Below are positions 23,062 to 25,841 of a DNA stretch of 25,841 nt, piece after piece; position 1 is the first letter of the stretch, and every line of letters begins with the position of its first letter. Below the pieces are notes generated by a model. The model worked only from the letters and a program-made list of their open reading frames with translations. It ran no database searches and was not told the origin of the DNA. Origin of the DNA: Scatosoma sp045594025 (GTDB lineage Bacteria > Bacillota > Clostridia > Christensenellales > Borkfalkiaceae); NCBI GenBank assembly GCA_045594025.1, contig JAZNXS010000027.1, forward strand, positions 1 to 25,841. The letters are read 5' to 3'. Both the position numbers and the translations under genes were made by a program.

Positions 23062-24231
23062 ATGTTAAAAGTAAAGCTGATGAATAAAATAGCCAAGGTA
23101 GGTACAGACGTGCTGTCGCCTTTGCGCTATGAAGTAGGGGCAAACGTCGTGGAGGAAGACGCCGTGATGGTGCGTTCCGCGTCATTGCACGATATGTCGT
23201 TTTCCAAAAAATTGAGGGCAATCGCGAGGTGCGGCGCAGGGGTGAATAATATTCCCGTGGATAAATGTACGCAGGAAGGGATTGTCGTGTTCAATACGCC
23301 GGGCGCGAACGCAAATGCGGTAAAGGAGCTTGCGATTGCGGCGCTCGTGCTTGCCTCTCGTGACGTAATCGGCGGTGTGAAATGGGTGGAAAGCTTGGCC
23401 GGCAGCGAGAACGTTGCCAAAGCCGTGGAGGTAGGAAAGTCTGCCTTTGTGGGACACGAGCTTGCCGGCAAGACCTTGGGTGTTATTGGGCTCGGAGCGA
23501 TCGGCGGAATGGTAGCGAACGCAGCGATTTCCCTTGGTATGAACGTTATGGGATACGATCCGTATATCACTGCGAAAGCGGCGTGGAACTTAGCGCCTTC
23601 CGTAAGGCAGGCATCCGACTATGCGGATATTTTTAAATATTGCGATTATATTACGTTGCACGTACCTGCAACGCCGCAAACGAAGAATATGATTTGCGAA
23701 AAGACGCTTTCGCAGATGAAGAATGGGGTGCGAATACTCAATCTTTCCCGTGCGGATTTGGTATGCGCGGCAGACGTGAAAGCAGGGCTGGAAAGCGGTA
23801 AAATAGCATCGTATATCACTGATTTCCCGACGGATGAAACCGCAGGGGTGAAAGGGATTATCGCCATTCCGCACTTAGGCGCATCCACGGTGGAATCGGA
23901 GGACCATTGCGCAGTGATGGCGGCGCAACAGTTAGACGAGTTTTTAACCTGCGGCAATATTCGAAACAGCGTAAACTTCCCTACGGTTGGGATACCCTTA
24001 TCCGAAAAGCCGAGGGTATGTATCATGAACAAGAATATTCCCAATATGCTCTCGCAGATTACTTCGGTATTCTCATCGCAAAATATTAACATTGAAAATC
24101 TAGCCAACGGCTCAAAAGGGGAAGTTGCGTACACGATCGTAGAAACCAACCGAGAAGCGGACGAGGGGATTTTGCAAAAATTGTCTATGATCGAAGGGGT
24201 ATTTGGGTTAAGAACGTTTGGCTCTCGATAG
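23062..24231 (+). CDS. serA: D-3-phosphoglycerate dehydrogenase, short form with ACT domain
   Basis: The protein is 389 residues from ATG 23062, with a GGAAAGGA site; the longer frame overlapping serC is not the start. It shows RCGAGVNNIPVDKC (57-70), the NAD motif GVIGLGAIG (140-148) with YDPY, the catalytic Arg230 in LNLSRADL, a Glu in FPTDET (254-259), and His271 in PHLGASTVESED. A C-terminal ACT domain (NIPNMLSQITSVF, INIENLANGS) suggests serine feedback. It oxidises 3-phosphoglycerate, the first step of serine synthesis, feeding SerC. The catalytic Arg is followed by Ala where many relatives have Gly. It lacks the long intervening domain of larger SerA forms. Confidence 0.95.
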   Translation: MLKVKLMNKIAKVGTDVLSPLRYEVGANVVEEDAVMVRSASLHDMSFSKKLRAIARCGAGVNNIPVDKCTQEGIVVFNTPGANANAVKELAIAALVLASRDVIGGVKWVESLAGSENVAKAVEVGKSAFVGHELAGKTLGVIGLGAIGGMVANAAISLGMNVMGYDPYITAKAAWNLAPSVRQASDYADIFKYCDYITLHVPATPQTKNMICEKTLSQMKNGVRILNLSRADLVCAADVKAGLESGKIASYITDFPTDETAGVKGIIAIPHLGASTVESEDHCAVMAAQQLDEFLTCGNIRNSVNFPTVGIPLSEKPRVCIMNKNIPNMLSQITSVFSSQNINIENLANGSKGEVAYTIVETNREADEGILQKLSMIEGVFGLRTFGSR

Positions 24232-24260
24232 GTAAAATTAGGAAAAAATCACAAAAATAC

Positions 24261-24289
24261 TTGAAAAAAGCGGTATAATATGTTACAAT
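24261..24289 (+). promoter_or_regulatory. Promoter of hisH-hisF
   Basis: TTGAAA (24261-24266), 17 bases, TACAAT (24284-24289) with a TG extended -10 element. A TATAAT at 24274-24279 could be an alternative -10 box. Confidence 0.7.
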
Positions 24290-24293
24290 CAAA

Positions 24294-24329
24294 CCGTCGC
24301 CTTGCGAAAGGCGGCGGATTTTCTTCTTT
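24294..24329 (+). terminator. Terminator-like hairpin in the hisH leader
   Basis: CCGTCGCCTT (24294-24303) pairs with AAGGCGGCGG (24308-24317) over GCGA, with one T-G pair, followed by ATTTTCTTCTTT. It may end serA transcripts, attenuate hisH, or both. Confidence 0.6.
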
Positions 24330-24343
24330 GAAGAGGTATTTAG

Positions 24344-24955
24344 ATGATTGCGGTGGTAGATTACGGCGTAGGGAACATGTTTTCCATTAAATCCTCCTTT
24401 GCGCAGGTAGGTGCAGAGGCGGTGATTACGTCGGATAAGCAAGTGATACAAAACGCCGATAGAATTATGCTTCCGGGTGTAGGCGCTTATGAAGACGCGG
24501 CGAGAAAATTGAGAGAAACGGGCTTAGGTGAAGTCGTCGTGGCGGAAGCTCGAAAAGGGAAATTCGTGATGGGGATTTGCCTTGGTATGCAGTTGCTTTT
24601 TGAAGAAAGCTTCGAATATGGCCACCATGAAGGTTTGGGGATTTTAAAGGGTAGCGTAGTGCCGATGAGGGGGTATATCGATCCGAAATTGAAGGTGCCT
24701 CATATCGGTTGGAACGCGTTGCACGTACTGCATGAAACGCCGCTATTGAAATATTGCAAAGAGGGCGATTACGTATATTTTGTGCATTCTTATCACGCAA
24801 TCGGCTGTAAGGACAGTGTAGTGGCGACGGTAGAGTACGGTGAAACACTGACGGCGGCGGTTGCGAAAGATAACGTAGTCGGATGTCAATTCCATCCTGA
24901 AAAAAGCGGTGAGGTGGGGTTGAATATCCTGCGTGCGTTCTGTGAAATGCAGTAA
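24344..24955 (+). CDS. hisH: Imidazole glycerol phosphate synthase glutaminase subunit HisH
   Basis: The protein is 203 residues and a normal class I glutaminase. It shows VVDYGVGNMFS, the oxyanion strand LPGVGAYEDA, nucleophile Cys79 in MGICLGMQLLF, and His184 and Glu186 in CQFHPEKSG, so the triad is complete. It releases ammonia from glutamine and passes it to HisF. An AGAGG site precedes the ATG, and hisF starts 11 bases after the stop. No other histidine genes are near, which is unusual because hisH and hisF normally sit in a his operon or near hisA. Confidence 0.95.
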   Translation: MIAVVDYGVGNMFSIKSSFAQVGAEAVITSDKQVIQNADRIMLPGVGAYEDAARKLRETGLGEVVVAEARKGKFVMGICLGMQLLFEESFEYGHHEGLGILKGSVVPMRGYIDPKLKVPHIGWNALHVLHETPLLKYCKEGDYVYFVHSYHAIGCKDSVVATVEYGETLTAAVAKDNVVGCQFHPEKSGEVGLNILRAFCEMQ

Positions 24956-24965
24956 GAGGTAGCGT

Positions 24966-25721
24966 ATGATCACGAAAAGAATTATTCCTTGCTTAAATCT
25001 TCGGGACGGGAAAGTGGTGCAAAGCGGCAGAGCTTACGAAACGCTGTCGGTATCCCCCGTAGAGCTGGCGCAAAGCTATGCGGCAGGTGGCGCAGACGAG
25101 CTGCTCTTCTATGATATTACGGCGCGCGATGGGGATAGGAAGCTCTTTACTGAGATACTCAAAAGCGTAACGAGAACGGTGTTCGTACCCCTCACGGTGG
25201 GGGGCAGGGTCCGTTCCACGGCAGATTTCGAACGAGTTTTGGATTGCGGCGCGGATAAAGTCAGCGTGAATTCAGGCGCGATTGAAAACCCCGATTTTAT
25301 CGAGGAGGCAGCAAAAAAATACGGCAATCAATGCGTGGTACTTGCCACAAACGTGAAGCGCGTAAACGGAGAGTTCCACGTTTTCACAAAGGGTGGAACT
25401 CTGGATACGGGGCTGGACGCAATCGAGTGGATTAAACGTTGTGCAGGCAACGGCGCAGGCGAAGTGGTCGTCAATTCCATGGATATGGTCGGCGCAAAAA
25501 AAGGCTACGATATCGAGCTATTGAAGAAAGTTTGTGAGGCGGTAGATATTCCCGTAATCGCATCGGGCGGCGCAGGCAGTAACGAGAATTTCTTGCGTCT
25601 ATTCCAAGAAATCCCGAATATAGACGCAGGGCTGGCGGCAACGGCATTCCATTGCGGCGCGATCAATATGAAAGCGTTAAAAGCTGTGCTTTTAGAAAAC
25701 GGAATTAACGTAAGAACTTGA
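24966..25721 (+). CDS. hisF: HisF-like imidazole glycerol phosphate synthase subunit with altered catalytic residues
   Basis: The protein is 251 residues, the usual HisF length, with a clear (beta/alpha)8 HisF pattern: KRIIPCL at 4-10, DELLFYDITA, ADKVSVNS, GAGEVVVNSMD and ASGGAG. Compared with the Thermotoga maritima enzyme as I remember it, both catalytic Asp are Asn here: D11 is Asn11 (CLNLRDG) and D130 is Asn129 (ATNVKR). The DRDGT loop reads DMVGA, and VGGGI reads VGGRV. The ammonia-gate residues corresponding to R5, E46, K99 and E167 are kept (Arg5, Glu45, Lys98, Glu166). It forms a two-gene unit with hisH, closed by a terminator. It could be a paralog that delivers ammonia to a different reaction, or an unusual active HisF. 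Confidence 0.85.
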   Translation: MITKRIIPCLNLRDGKVVQSGRAYETLSVSPVELAQSYAAGGADELLFYDITARDGDRKLFTEILKSVTRTVFVPLTVGGRVRSTADFERVLDCGADKVSVNSGAIENPDFIEEAAKKYGNQCVVLATNVKRVNGEFHVFTKGGTLDTGLDAIEWIKRCAGNGAGEVVVNSMDMVGAKKGYDIELLKKVCEAVDIPVIASGGAGSNENFLRLFQEIPNIDAGLAATAFHCGAINMKALKAVLLENGINVRT

Positions 25722-25728
25722 TATAAGA

Positions 25729-25767
25729 AAAATCCCTTAGAGTACAACTCTGAGGGGTTTTATCTTT
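25729..25767 (+). terminator. Intrinsic terminator after hisF
   Basis: A 14-bp stem, 25729-25742 with 25748-25761 (two G-U pairs), loop TACAA, then a T-rich tail ending in TTTTTT. It closes the hisHF unit, so no further his gene is in the operon. The last 75 bases of the window hold only small hairpins. Confidence 0.85.
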
Positions 25768-25841
25768 TTTATAGAAACGCACCTATGTACAGGTGTGCAA
25801 GCGCAAAAGTGTGCGCGCTATATATTTAATATTTAATTATA

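Overview
The window looks like a chromosomal segment of a low-to-moderate GC Bacillota (Clostridia-type) bacterium. The support is indirect: housekeeping sigma-A promoters (TTGACA-17-TATAAT), strong AGGAGG ribosome binding sites, a tight tRNA array with encoded CCA ends, many intrinsic terminators, and families typical of Clostridia (a DUF4364 protein, a TSCPD/TIGR03905 protein, a small HCB-type high-cysteine protein, a BspA-like leucine-rich repeat protein, an ECF S component next to coaX). I cannot name the genus from sequence alone.

Layout. (1) 10-4921: a three-gene plus-strand operon with an unusual single-module NRPS-like protein (truncated Sfp-type phosphopantetheinyl transferase region, adenylation domain, carrier domain, degenerate condensation-like domain), a small membrane protein and a flavoprotein of the geranylgeranyl-reductase type. 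It is a candidate small biosynthetic locus. (2) 5136-5774: a six-gene minus-strand tRNA operon (transcribed Gly-Arg-His-Gln-Lys-Lys) with its own promoter and terminator. (3) 5945-8069: a small DUF1294-like membrane protein (minus) and purH (plus). (4) 8087-11404: a promoter, a long structured leader that ends in an intrinsic terminator before the start codon, and a BspA-like LRR lipoprotein of about 30 repeats. (5) 11435-13896: TSCPD and DUF4364 proteins (minus), then a NUDIX hydrolase and a lipoprotein (plus). (6) 13997-14197: a 66-residue Cys-rich membrane protein on the minus strand. (7) 14371-18222: a probable pantothenate uptake component with type III pantothenate kinase, then homoserine dehydrogenase and a RimK-like ATP-grasp ligase. 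(8) 18226-21571: a membrane-anchored nucleotide-sugar dehydratase coupled to a cysteine desulfidase-type enzyme. (9) 21864-24231: serC-serA for serine synthesis. (10) 24261-25767: an isolated hisH-hisF pair.

The metabolic theme is core amino-acid and cofactor biosynthesis: serine (serC, serA), the aspartate family (hom), CoA (ECF S component, coaX) and purine (purH). The cysteine desulfidase may balance sulfur amino acids. The most unusual points are the internally deleted PPTase fused to an NRPS module, the attenuator-like leader of the LRR gene, and an isolated hisHF pair. In that pair HisH keeps its glutaminase triad, but both catalytic Asp positions of HisF read as Asn while the ammonia-gate residues are kept.
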